From contig OX485806.1 of NCBI GenBank assembly GCA_950295325.1, forward strand, positions 5,582,001 through 5,646,000: DNA of 64,000 nucleotides. Reading direction: 5' to 3'. Shown piece after piece: positions 21,671 to 30,728 of the stretch. The stretch is from Polytrichum commune. Taxonomy: Eukaryota > Streptophyta > Polytrichopsida > Polytrichales > Polytrichaceae. The notes beneath the pieces were generated by a model. It was not told where the DNA came from, ran no database searches, and saw only the letters and a list, made by a program, of their open reading frames with translations. Every line of letters begins with the position of its first letter. Position 1 is the first letter of the stretch. Position numbers and translations under genes: made by a program.

Positions 21671-21714
21671 TACACACAAGTATTGTCATGTGATGTTGTT
21701 TCTCTAAGGCAAGT

Positions 21715-21935
21715 ACATTGTTTATAGTATTTAATGTCACTTACTATTTATAGTTACACAATGCTATAATTGTTTATTAAGAATGTAATATCTGACCGAG
21801 CAAATTCATTTATGTTCTAGAATGTCCAACCAACCTATTCAACTTTCGTTAGTAAAAATTGAACTCTTGAGTAAGAACTTATTGCATCGCGTAATTCTAG
21901 ATAAAAAGTGGCACTAGATGCCATAAACGGTGCAG
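21715..21935. mobile_element. F4 MITE, ACACCGTTTAT subtype
   Basis: The left end reads ACATTGTTTATAGTATTTAA then TGTCACTTACTATTT. The right end, reverse-complemented, reads GCACCGTTTATGGCATCTAG then TGCCACTTTTTATC. The inner left word ACACAATGCTATAATTGTTT and inner right word ATTGCATCGCGTAATTCTAG match the 30.1-kb F4 copy. Length is about 221 bp. It starts 31 bp after the SINE's 3' TSD. Confidence 0.65.
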
Positions 21936-22539
21936 CCCTAATATGGGCACCTTCTAACTTTTAGGCGTTGGATTGGCTTGAGGATTACCTTGTCATGTTA
22001 GCAATTATGAACCCTTCATAAATATCACTTCATGCAAAAGTTGTAGTACGTCAAAGTGAAGATTCTCTCTCTCTCTTTCTCTCTCTCTCAACATCGACAT
22101 TGCCGATTACCTTCACAATTGAACCTAGAATGGTGACTAATGTACGAGCACATAAACCAATCTTGTCATAACACATATTATTTTCATATCCTTTTTAAAC
22201 TACAAGCCGTGCCAAATGATACCATTCCAAATATAGGCATCCAATCAAGAAGACTAACCACATAAGACCCAAATTGGATTTTTGTCATTTGAGGGATAAC
22301 ATTAAAAAAAAAACGAAAACCCACGGCAAGCAACATCATGTAGGTGCCTAGGCTCATTGTGATTGGCCAACGCCACCCATGCACACGACTTTAATCGAGG
22401 GGCGGAGTGCCTTTATGATATCCACCCACGAATCGCAAGTGTTTCTTGCATAGGAACATGAGGAAGAGTGCCACCCCAAAAAGCCTTTAGAAGAGGGGAA
22501 ACTCGTTCAATTACTTGCTAGCCGATAATGTAGGCGAGG
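21936..22539. other. Unannotated DNA with a CT repeat
   Basis: No gene was recognised. A CT microsatellite occupies 22064-22089. Confidence 0.45.
22064..22089 (+). repeat. CT microsatellite
   Basis: CT repeats with one TTT interruption. Confidence 0.9.
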
Positions 22540-22700
22540 CTCTCTTTTTCGCGAGGGTTGGGGCGGAGGTGGGGGCTCCCCCGCCGGCGACCCGGTGCCT
22601 TTTGGGGGGGGTGTCCGGATAGGCCCGGACATTTCCTTTCGAATCCGGCCCTCGGTTTTTACAAGCTAAAAGGGGAAAGGAAGGGCGAGACAAAATGGCC
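22540..22700. other. Isolated GC-rich island
   Basis: About 160 bp far richer in GC than its surroundings. It contains TCCCCCGCCGGCGACCCGG, a G8 run (22604-22611) and a perfect 6-bp stem GTCCGG/CCGGAC (22613-22618, 22625-22630). Both strands have open frames through it (60 codons on minus, start of 127 codons on plus), which is expected of GC-rich DNA. The minus frame includes PPKRHRVAGGGAPTSAPT. I do not recognise it; a transposon or transferred-organelle scrap is possible. Confidence 0.35.
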
Positions 22701-22775
22701 GCGTCAACAAGTCACAAGGCTCGATTCTATAAAGGTGAGTTTGGTGGCTCTTTTAACTTACTTGGCCACTACTAT

Positions 22776-22843
22776 TACTATAACAACAAACAAACAAACA
22801 ACAACAATAGTAATAATAATCATATTATTATTATTATTATTAT
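22776..22843. repeat. Compound CAAA / TAA / ATT microsatellite
   Basis: CAAA repeats lead into TAATAATAAT, then CAT, then ATTATTATTATT. The last two halves form an inverted repeat that can fold as a hairpin. Confidence 0.85.
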
Positions 22844-23459
22844 GGTGCGAATGTTTCAATCGTTGTTTTGGGGGATCGTTGGACTTTGTGCGATGTGGAG
22901 AATTCCAACAATCATTGGTTGGCAATCGGCTTAACCTATAGTAGGTGAGGGCTAACAACACCCCAAGAATCCTTATAATTGAAAAGGTTGCTTGTGGGAG
23001 GGGGTGATTTAATTAGATCTATGTGGTTCGATGCGATTGGCCACACTCCCTAAAGTTGCATTGTGTATTAAACTACTCTAAGTTTTGTTCTTGGGTTTGT
23101 GCTCAATAGGCCTTTTAAATGATAAAGTGACAAAAAGGGCGCCGTACCTTCACCATTGGAGATAAGAGAAAAATCCAAACAACGAAAACCCATTATTCTA
23201 GTGCCTTTACCTCAACAAGGCTTTCACTCTGATTTTCAAGTCAAGAAATTTGGCTTGTTGATGTTATTTCTACACCATGGGGAGATCAAAGCTACTTTTC
23301 TTGGGGGGGGGGGGTAGAGAAACATTGTATATCCATGTTATTTTTTTAATTTAGTCAAAGAACCTCTAATTTAAGGTCTAGAACATGATTAACTTGAAAA
23401 GAAGTAACAACAACATTTTGGAGGGATAGGGTATTACTAGACCCTTCTTATAAAGAAAA
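22844..23459. other. Unannotated DNA
   Basis: No gene or repeat family was recognised. A G12 run lies at 23303-23314. Confidence 0.45.
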
Positions 23460-25230
23460 ATAAAATAGGCTATAGTCTTAATAGGAATTTTGAATTTCTT
23501 ATTTTTTGGACTTAAGATCAAATGAATAAGCTATAGTTGGATGAATGTTGTTTAAGAGCGGTTGCAGCATGCCATAGGCACAAAGTAGAGGTTATAGTTG
23601 TCTACTAGAGATAAGGATAGGAGACTATTGCGTGAGGTAGCAAAGGAGGTCATTTTCAACGAGGAAAGTTGACATGTAGTTGAGTATTAAGTTAAAAGGT
23701 CATCCATTGAGAATGTTTTCTGGCCATAGTCAAGTAAAGCACAACAATATGCAAAGATTGATGTAGAGCTGGGTACCACCTGTGATAGGGCATCAATAAA
23801 CTCTGATCTTATGATATATTATGGACTATTGCCACATATAGGAATGAATGTACATTCATGCACTATAGTCGAGAGTTTAAATGATTGATCAAAATGTTTT
23901 TAAAAATATGGTATTGTGGTTGTTTGTGGAGTAAAGGAAAATGGTTGATTGTGAGTAAATGTTTGATCCCAAGAAAAAGAATGAGTGGAGTTATTAGAAT
24001 AAGTGATGAAAGACTTTGAGAGAATGCAAGTCAATGGAGTCAGAAGATAGAGGAAGATGTATAAGGAGATTGAATGAAATTTGTAGGCTATAAAAAATAT
24101 TAGAACAAAAATAAGAAGTAAGAGCGGATAAAGAGAGTGCAAGGAGATCGAAGGGCGATACATAAACTATCAATGAAGGTTACAAGTGCTTATAGTATGG
24201 GGCGATGGCATGTGCGTAATGCCGAGAAGGAGAGTTGAGAGGGTTAACCATTAAGAGACAATAGCCTAAGATTAATGTGGTAGGACAAAGTGAGTGGGAG
24301 AAAAGAGCTAGAACCTCTCTAATTCCGACAACAATATCAAAATTGCAAATATAAGCAAGAAGGCAAATAAGTGGGAGTTAGAGAACGGAAAGCTCTAAGA
24401 TTGTTTCGGGATGCACCGTCATAAGAATAAAAGGCCAAAGCCCAAGAGAACGCCAATAGCTTGTGAGATGTGAGGTGAAAGAGAAGGCAATTAGCCTAGG
24501 GCCGAGCATAACGATAAGGAAGTTGTTAGGCGAGAGAGAAGAGTCGAACTCATGATGAATGGCCTAACTTGTCAAAGCATAAAAGTGAAAGAACGGAGGT
24601 TTAGAGAGGCTAGGGTTTTTGATAGTCTAAATCAAGAGGCGATATTCCTAAGAGCCAAAAGCTTGATTGTATGATTATGATTGGATGTTATGCTTGGATC
24701 AATGTTGTGATGAGGACTAGGCTAGTTGAGCTTTATGCTAACTCATAATATAGCTTATACAATTGTATGTTACCTTAGATGTTTGCAAGGATTGCCAACC
24801 AAGATGCTATATGGATATGATGATTCATAAATAGGATAAGTTCATGGGAAGAAGTATGAATTTTTTAGCAATACAATTTGATTTAGGATTGATGCCATTA
24901 AATGAGCCTTCTAATTAAGGAAGAAGATACTAACCGCCATCAAATGGAAATCCGTTGGAAAAGTATGGCCACTATAAAAAAAACAATTGCCAATACAAAG
25001 ACTATTGTCAAAGCCTGAAAGTGATCCACGACTAACATAGAAAGTGGAAATAAGAATGGATGAAATTATGCCTACTAAAGAAGGGATGAAGGAGTAAAAG
25101 ACATAGATTGTTTTTAGAAACCTCAAATTTGATGTGATATTAATCTTTATAAACACAAGCTCAATCTTCCTTGAGACCTTGTACCTGAGTTATTTCCTTG
25201 GGTTAGTGGGAGTGATAGCAAAACCTTAAC
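23460..25230 (+). mobile_element. F6 large LTR-like repeat, copy 2
   Basis: The right end (CTTCCTTGAGACCTTGTACC then TTGGGTTAGTGGGAGTGATA and GCAAAACCTTAACTACAC) aligns with the right end of 12590-14775. The body shares its purine-rich character and the CTATNGTC words, with exact ACTATNGTC at 23862 and 25001 and near forms at 23470, 23525 and 23600. It is more diverged than copy 1, and the left boundary is approximate. No protein-coding frame was found. Confidence 0.5.
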
Positions 25231-25589
25231 TACACTTTTCTTCCCTCTCCCCTTGCATATTCAAGCACATCTCTTATCCATCCAATTCTAGTGTCAAAAC
25301 AACTAGTAAAAGTAACATTTGGACTGCATATTAGTTTGGGACTTTTATGTTGAATGGATGAAATGAGCGCTCACATGTGATCACCCCCCCCCCCCCCGCC
25401 AAGCCCCATAGGCGGTAGGTGTTGTGAACTAATATACTCAAACCTATATGGAACCTATTCCTTTTATTTTGAGCTTCTACAAGGGGAAATCAACAAGTTT
25501 CTTGACTTGACAAGGCATTATCTTCTCAGACCTGACCACATAAGTTATGCAACGTGTGAGGCTTTAGTTAGTAAGGGGAATTCACAAGC
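25231..25589. other. Unannotated spacer with a C14 run
   Basis: Nothing was recognised except the homopolymer C run at 25384-25397. Confidence 0.45.
25384..25397 (+). repeat. Homopolymer C14
   Basis: An uninterrupted run of 14 C. Confidence 0.9.
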
Positions 25590-26166
25590 ATTAGAGTTAT
25601 CCTTTTAATTCAATCAGGGTTTTGGTTAGAAGTTGGTTGTTTTACATACAAACTTCCATGTTCGGTAAGTTTTCCATGCATGCTTGGAAACGGTGTGGAG
25701 GTTTGAAAAAAAATAGAATCTATATCGGTCCATTGGGGTCCAAACACATTTTTAGCACCTTTTGACATGCCAAACTAACTTTGGTCCTTAATGAACTGAT
25801 ATAGAAAGTTCTTTGTTCAAACTTTCAGACCAACTCCAAGCATGCCCTACAGAAAAACTATCCAGAGAGATTTTTGAATGTAATTAGTCGAGATCGAAGT
25901 GTTTCCAATTTCAACCGGTTACAAGTTGACATCTTTTGGATTTTCTCTATTGATTTGAAATATGTTCTCTAAATTCTTCTAAAACGATCGGTAATTTTCA
26001 TGAAAATTCAAATTTCAACTCGTTATTTCTCAAACTCAACCGGTTCGTCTATAACTAACGGCCGACTAGTTCTCGCTGTTCATTAACTTACCGAACATGG
26101 AGAATTTAATATGCAAATCAACTAACTCCCAACCAAAATTCCCGTTGAATTGACTATAACTCTAAT
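25590..26166 (+). mobile_element. F5 element with both long terminal inverted repeats
   Basis: The left end reads ATTAGAGTTAT...CAATCAGGGTTTTGGTTAG...CCATGTTCGGTAAGTT (25590-25671). The right end reads AACTTACCGAACATGG...CTAACTCCCAACCAAAATT...ATAACTCTAAT (26086-26166). These pair over about 80 bp, and the innermost 16 bp are exact. The F5 core (AGATTTTTGAATGTAATTAG, CAACCGGTTACAAGTTGACA, TTATTTCTCAAACTCAACCG) fills 25862-26080. A second, smaller foldback lies at 25676-25848. This is the best copy for defining family ends. No TSD was evident and there is no transposase. Confidence 0.8.
25676..25848. mobile_element. Palindromic foldback nested in F5
   Basis: The left arm reads GCATGCTTGGAAACGG...GGTTTGAA...ATAGAATCTATATCGGTCCA then TTGGGGTCCAAA. 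The right arm, reverse-complemented, reads GCATGCTTGGAGTTGG...AGTTTGAA...CTTTCTATATCAGTTCATTA then AGGACCAAA. The arms are about 70 bp with a spacer of about 30 bp. None of the other F5 copies shows this segment, so it looks like a separate insertion. Confidence 0.65.
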
Positions 26167-26740
26167 GTTTCTCAGCTTTGTCATTGTTGGTGTAAAAATT
26201 AAAAATCCGTATCTATTTGTTATTAGCAATCCATTGGGTCTTCACTTGTCCTGATTAATTATTACCCTTGCATAACTTGCATAATTCTACTGCCATATCA
26301 TGTTTGAAGACGCATGATGAAACTACAATTACTTGAAGCCAAAATCACCGGTCTAATAATAATGATCAAACACGCGTCACGAGTGTTAAAGATAGATTGA
26401 CCAATGAGCAACAACCTAGGGGCTCCTAGTCTACCCTCCTCCACTTGATGCTCCTATAGGCGCTTATCATTGAAGAGGCCCACCGGTTGAATTTCCACCC
26501 TTTGAGCTCCGAGGCCCCACACATGGGAGTGGAGGTCCATGACATGGGTGGGGCCAATAAGAAGCCTCGAGGGTCTAGGGTTCCATGTGGGAGGCTCCGA
26601 TTGGTCCAACCCTCCTCCGCCTCTTTCTCACTCCATTCAAAAGACGGATCCACTCACTTTGCCACACTTCGACTCAACACGGCAACCGGATCTCATTCGG
26701 GCCATTTTATAAGGCATGGTAAGTGTGCTTGCTTGATTTG
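26167..26740. other. Unannotated DNA
   Basis: No gene was recognised. The 26400-26720 part is GC-richer, with overlapping frames on both strands (93 codons plus, 75 codons minus) that share no known motif. Confidence 0.4.
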
Positions 26741-26905
26741 GTTACTTGCCTTAATCGATCACCTCTAATTAGGTGGTATGTGGTTAGGTGTGGAAATATG
26801 AACGGACATCAAAAAGGCACGTGTGTAAAAGAGATTGAATTTCTTGTTTACAATATGTCAACTATTCTAGAATCAGTAGTCAACATGATTGGGGGTTTTA
26901 TATGG
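26741..26905 (-). mobile_element. F1 MITE fragment
   Basis: The fragment reads GTGGTATGTGGTTAGGTGTG, GAACGGACATCAAAAAGGCA and GTAAAAGAGATTGAATTTCT, the minus-orientation version of the right half of F1. The rest of the element is missing or unrecognisable. Confidence 0.6.
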
Positions 26906-27443
26906 TCAATTCATAGCTTAAATACTTTTAACTTTGGAAAATCGTAGCAACAACAAGGAAGATCATAAAATAAAATTCACAGTGTTGCAAAAAGCTTATA
27001 TCACAGTCATGGATACAATCAAATCTTTAACTTTTGGATCCAAGTTAAGAGTCCTAACAAACAACAAGACTTGCTATTTAAGATATGTTCATCTTATATG
27101 GTTTTATTATGGACACTTCCAACTCCACATAAGGTAGGTGGCTTACAAACATGAATTTGTAGCTCTGCACCCACTTCTCATGAGATATGAATATGGGTGT
27201 TAAGGATCCCAATGGATCTAATGTAAGTCGTCAGGTACTTAAATACACTTTCACTCAACACCTTTTTTTCTTTTTTTTTCTTTGAAGAACATGAATCATG
27301 CAATTCGTGTGGGATGATTAAACTCAAATCATGCTCATCGCCACTTTCTCCATAATTTATGGAGGTCATACGAATATCCTATTCATTGTCAAAATGAAGA
27401 TTCTTTCAGTTATTAAATGATCATATAGGTCCCAAACCCCCAA

Positions 27444-27676
27444 ACACTAATATGTGCGATTAGGTTGCCTCTTTGCCCATGCAAATTACATTGGGTAAAA
27501 ACTAGATCACAAAACTTATAATTATGATGTTCATTATATATTTATTTTGTATTCATCTATTGAAGGGACCAAAATAAAATTTGGATTCATGTAATTTGAT
27601 GCAGTAATAGTTTCTCAAAATGGTGTGGAATGTCGATAAATTAGCATGGGCGACCTAATTGCCCACATATTTGTGT
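27444..27676. mobile_element. F2 MITE, complete copy
   Basis: The left end reads ACACTAATATGTGCGATTAG then GTTGCC. The right end, reverse-complemented, reads ACACAAATATGTGGGCAATT then AGGTCGCCC. Inner words are TTTGCCCATGCAAATTACAT on the left and GTGTGGAATGTCGATAAATT then AGCATGGGCGACC on the right. The 233-bp element has no coding frame. This is the clearest pair of F2 ends in the window; no TSD could be confirmed. Confidence 0.75.
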
Positions 27677-27699
27677 AGAACAATTTCACAAACTTTGAG

Positions 27700-27835
27700 C
27701 ATGTTTCAACAACAATCTCCAACCTCTTTCAACATGTCATGTATCTATGGTGTCCATTCTTAGATTCACACCCAACCATATACCACTCAAATATGGATGT
27801 CCGTTTTAGACCAAACACCAAATTAGGCACAACTA
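27700..27835 (+). mobile_element. F1 MITE fragment
   Basis: The words CTCTTTCAACATGTCATGTA, TATGGTGTCCATTCTTAGAT, CACACCCAACCATATACCAC and TGGATGTCCG match the right third of F1 in plus orientation. Confidence 0.55.
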
Positions 27836-28589
27836 TCTCAGCTGATACATACAACCCGTGCTAAAAGAGGAAGTTTATTGTCTAGTTTGCATATTCCTCA
27901 ATAAACCTTCCACTTTTAAATTTAAATATATAAGTTTGGCATATAATGAGTACATTGTATGGCATGTACGAATTTGAGCTATGATCATACGTGAAAATAA
28001 CCACATGTAATGATATATGTGTTTGAATGTCCATTACGACAATTTAGTCCTACATGTTACATACACCATCCGATTCCGGTGCTATAGAGTATTAGTCTTT
28101 TTGACCTCACCTTGATGTTCTTCTAGCCCCACAAGTCTTTTTGAGGTCACGGGCTCAAATCAATTCCATTTCTTATATTTATTTTCAATAAAAAAAATAT
28201 GATTGATTTTCTATGTCATCACTTTGAAGATACAAAAGTAAAGATGATGATATATATAGTTTAGAATGGTATCTGATGCACAGAGGACTCCCAATGAGGG
28301 CCTTAAGCTACATTTTAGGGGTTATGAAATAGCATGGTTTTCTATGGAACACTTTTCACATTACGTTTATAGGTATTGTACCATACATGAAATTTACACA
28401 ACATGTCTTGCTTCAAGTCCACTTTATTCCAATGCTAAATTTCTTAGAAAAATCAAGCATAAACATTGTTAGGCTTCGTGAGAACATGACTCAATGCAAG
28501 CATCAAATATCATGTAAGACAATGTTGTGCCATTAGGAGCCTTACTTTGAGAATATGTGAATGATTCACATCTTGACTTGGTAAATGGG
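27836..28589. other. Unannotated DNA
   Basis: No gene or family match was recognised. Confidence 0.45.
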
Positions 28590-28690
28590 CCTCATTTGGT
28601 TACTTATTTTAATCGGACACTTGTATTTGATTGGTGTGTGGTTACGGGTGGATATAAAATCAAATGCTCAAAAGATGTGTGAATGTTATA
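28590..28690 (-). mobile_element. F1 MITE fragment
   Basis: The words TTACTTATTTTAATCGGACA, TTGATTGGTGTGTGGTTACG and CTCAAAAGATGTGTGAATG correspond to the F1 right third in minus orientation. It lies head-to-head with the plus-oriented F1 copy that starts 50 bp later. Confidence 0.6.
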
Positions 28691-28742
28691 AAGGTGAAAT
28701 CTGAATGTAATAATTAGAATAAGAATGACAAAAAGAAGCGAG

Positions 28743-29385
28743 TAATTCGGTTCGTTCTTCGTGTTCTCCAACTTCCATCGATTAGATTTACACAATGGAT
28801 CTTGTGTTGCATTAGCAAACCTACGATGAAGCATCGACAAAAACCGGGTTGCACATCGGAGCTCCCTCGATTAAGTTATACTTATTGGAACTACTTGCTA
28901 GTTAATTCCTTGACTAAATACATAGGTCTTCATGATCACGTTCACTATTGAATGTGGAGTAGTTAATAAAAACACGAAAGACGTAGTCCAAATAAATAAA
29001 TAAACAACCAACATCGGGCAATCCGACATGAATTTGAGCATGTTGGTCCTACCCTGCTCAAGAATCCTCTTGGTGCAGGGTGGGGTTTACTGCCTACCTT
29101 GCAGTGGGCAGGCTCTTGGCTTCGTACTTACCTAGCTGGTTTTTTCCGTCAAGTAGAGAGAAGATTTCACGGTGGGAATCGAACTGCCAACCACAACATT
29201 CAGAATTGGGTACCTCTCCACTATCACCCAGTAGTTTAGGGTCACCTTGGACCAGGCATAGTCCAATGTCTTTTGAAACATGTGTCTTCATGGTGTTTGT
29301 TCTCCGATCCCCATAGAACCACACACCGGTCAAATTCTAGGTGTCTCATGAACAAACGTAACCGAATAACACCCCCATACCCTTA
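28743..29385 (+). mobile_element. F1 MITE split by a SINE
   Basis: The left part (TAATTCGGTTCGTTCTTCGT, TGTGTTGCATTAGCAAACCT, ATGAAGCATCGAC, AAATACATAGGTCTTCATGA) runs to TAGTCCAA at 28984-28991. The right part resumes at 29259 with TAGTCCAATGTCTTTTGAAA, ACATGTGTCTTCATGGTGTT and CCACACACCGGTCAAATTCT, and ends with ACCGAATAACACCCCCATAC then CCTTA. In the uninterrupted copy at 10.2 kb the two halves are continuous at GTAGTCCAATC. Confidence 0.8.
28992..29258 (-). mobile_element. F7 SINE nested in F1, with TSD
   Basis: The insert is bounded by the direct repeat TAGTCCAA (28984-28991 and 29259-29266), which is native F1 sequence. On the minus strand it reads TGCCTGGTCCAAGGTGACCC, a box-A-like TGATAGTGGAGAGG, GGTACCCAATTCTGAATG, a box-B-like AGTTCGATTCC, then GTGAAATCTTCTCTCTACTT and a long 3' region that ends in a TTTATTTATTT tail. 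The 3' half differs from the 21.5-kb copy, so the two belong to different tail subfamilies. Confidence 0.85.
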
Positions 29386-29500
29386 AAATCGGATCGGCCA
29401 CCGTCCATTGGAGGGTGAATCGAAGCGCATCGGATCATCCACATCACAAACCTAGTGAGATTTTCTTGGCCCAACTTGGGGACTAAGTTAGGTTGGTCGG

Positions 29501-29531
29501 ACCAAACCAAACCAAACCAAACCAAGCCAAA
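29501..29531 (+). repeat. ACCAA pentanucleotide array
   Basis: Six units, the last slightly altered. Confidence 0.85.
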
Positions 29532-29718
29532 CCGGCCAAGTGGCTTGGGGATGGGCTCCTATACCTCTAGGCTTATGATACAAGGCATGGTCCAGCCTGA
29601 TATTAACGAAACAAAGTAAAGGCTCATTTATGGCAGCCCGAGTGCCCTTGGATGGGGCAAGTGGGGCGTCCCGAGCCGTTGGATTAATGAGCCGCAAAGA
29701 AGGCACGACCCTATGACC

Positions 29719-29775
29719 TGGATGGATGGATGGATGGTGGGTGGGTGGGTGGGATGGGGTGGGGTGGGGTGGGGC
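29719..29775 (+). repeat. Compound TGGA, TGGG and GGGGT array
   Basis: Three related units follow one another without a break. The G-rich strand is plus. Confidence 0.85.
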
Positions 29776-30130
29776 CAAGGATGACGTTGCCTAAACACGT
29801 GCCATTTGTGTCGAAATTGGGAGTGCGGTGACTAGACTTCACTTATTAGCCGTGTATATCCCACCATCCATTTACCCTCTTAGGCCGGCTTTAGAAAGCT
29901 ACGTGGGCCTTCTTGTTTGGTCCCTTATGGGCGAATGTTCACAACACCTATTGAAGGGGAGGGTAAATTCGCGCGTGGGGGACCACTTGGGGTGACAATG
30001 ATGATTACTATTGTGGAGTCTCAGAGTTTTGATGTTCGGTTAGTTTAATTCCCATGTTGAGGTCAAACATCCAAGGTTGTGCTCTCAGATTGGGATGAAT
30101 AAACATCCAACCTATAGGGGGCATGGTTTT

Positions 30131-30345
30131 ACTATACTAGTAATCCAAATTAGTGTGCGGAGTTCTGTATTGCTATAATTGTTTGATGAGAATGTAGTGT
30201 TTCATCAAGCAAAGTCATTTATGTTCTATAATGCATGAACAACCTATTGGACTTTTCTTAGTAAAAATTGAACTCATGAGCAAGATGTTATTGCATTGCG
30301 TAACTTCAATTCGTAATACGCACTAGTTGGGATAGTTGGTGTAGT
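30131..30345. mobile_element. F4 MITE
   Basis: The left end reads ACTATACTAGTAATCCAAAT then TAGTGTGCG. The right end, reverse-complemented, reads ACTACACCAACTATCCCAAC then TAGTGCG. Inner words TTGCTATAATTGTTTGATGA and ATTGCATTGCGTAACTTCAA match the 21.7-kb F4 copy. Length is 215 bp. Confidence 0.7.
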
Positions 30346-30362
30346 ACCCCCTCGGTAGGTGT

Positions 30363-30728
30363 TAGGTATCCAAATCGCTTATTTACTCTAATCGAACACT
30401 TTGTATTTGAGGGGTGTGTGGTTAGGTTGGATCTAAGAACAAAGTCCAACAAGATATGTGTTGAAAAGAAATTGGATTGTACACTCAAAACTTATCAATT
30501 ATGTCCACACAATTGAGGGGGAGGGGGGGGGGGATGTAGTCATTCAATTGAAGCATCAAGAAACATGAGCCTATGATAATCATAACTAAATAAAGGGAGG
30601 TTTGACTTTGATTATGGTTTTTTCTAATGCTTCAACATGTGATGCAAACCTAAATTTTGTTTCATATATTTGTGAGCTAGAAGTTGGAGAGCATGAAAAA
30701 CGAACCGAATCACACCCCATACACCTTA
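30363..30728 (-). mobile_element. F1 MITE, nearly complete, minus
   Basis: From left to right: CTAATCGAACACTTTGTATT, GGGGTGTGTGGTTAGGTTGG, GAAAAGAAATTGGATTGTAC, GCTTCAACATGTGATGCAAA, AGAAGTTGGAGAGCATGAAA, ACGAACCGAATCACACCCCA and TACACCTTA. This is the full F1 order in reverse. A G11 run at 30523-30533 interrupts it. Confidence 0.7.

Larger units (their letters stand above)
29386..30130. other. Unannotated GC-richer DNA with minisatellite-like SSRs
   Basis: This stretch holds an ACCAA array (29501-29531) and a compound TGGA/TGGG/GGGGT array (29719-29775). Frames here are low-complexity shadows of those repeats. No gene was recognised. Confidence 0.45.

Noticed and set aside
22558-22941. 127-codon plus frame over the GC island and ATT repeat
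   Set aside because: The C-terminal half is Ile/Leu/Thr runs from the ATT and CAA repeats, and the opposite strand is open as well.
29140-29230. tRNA-like segment with box-A and box-B words
   Set aside because: It cannot fold as a complete tRNA and belongs to a SINE with flanking TSD, so it is not a tRNA gene.
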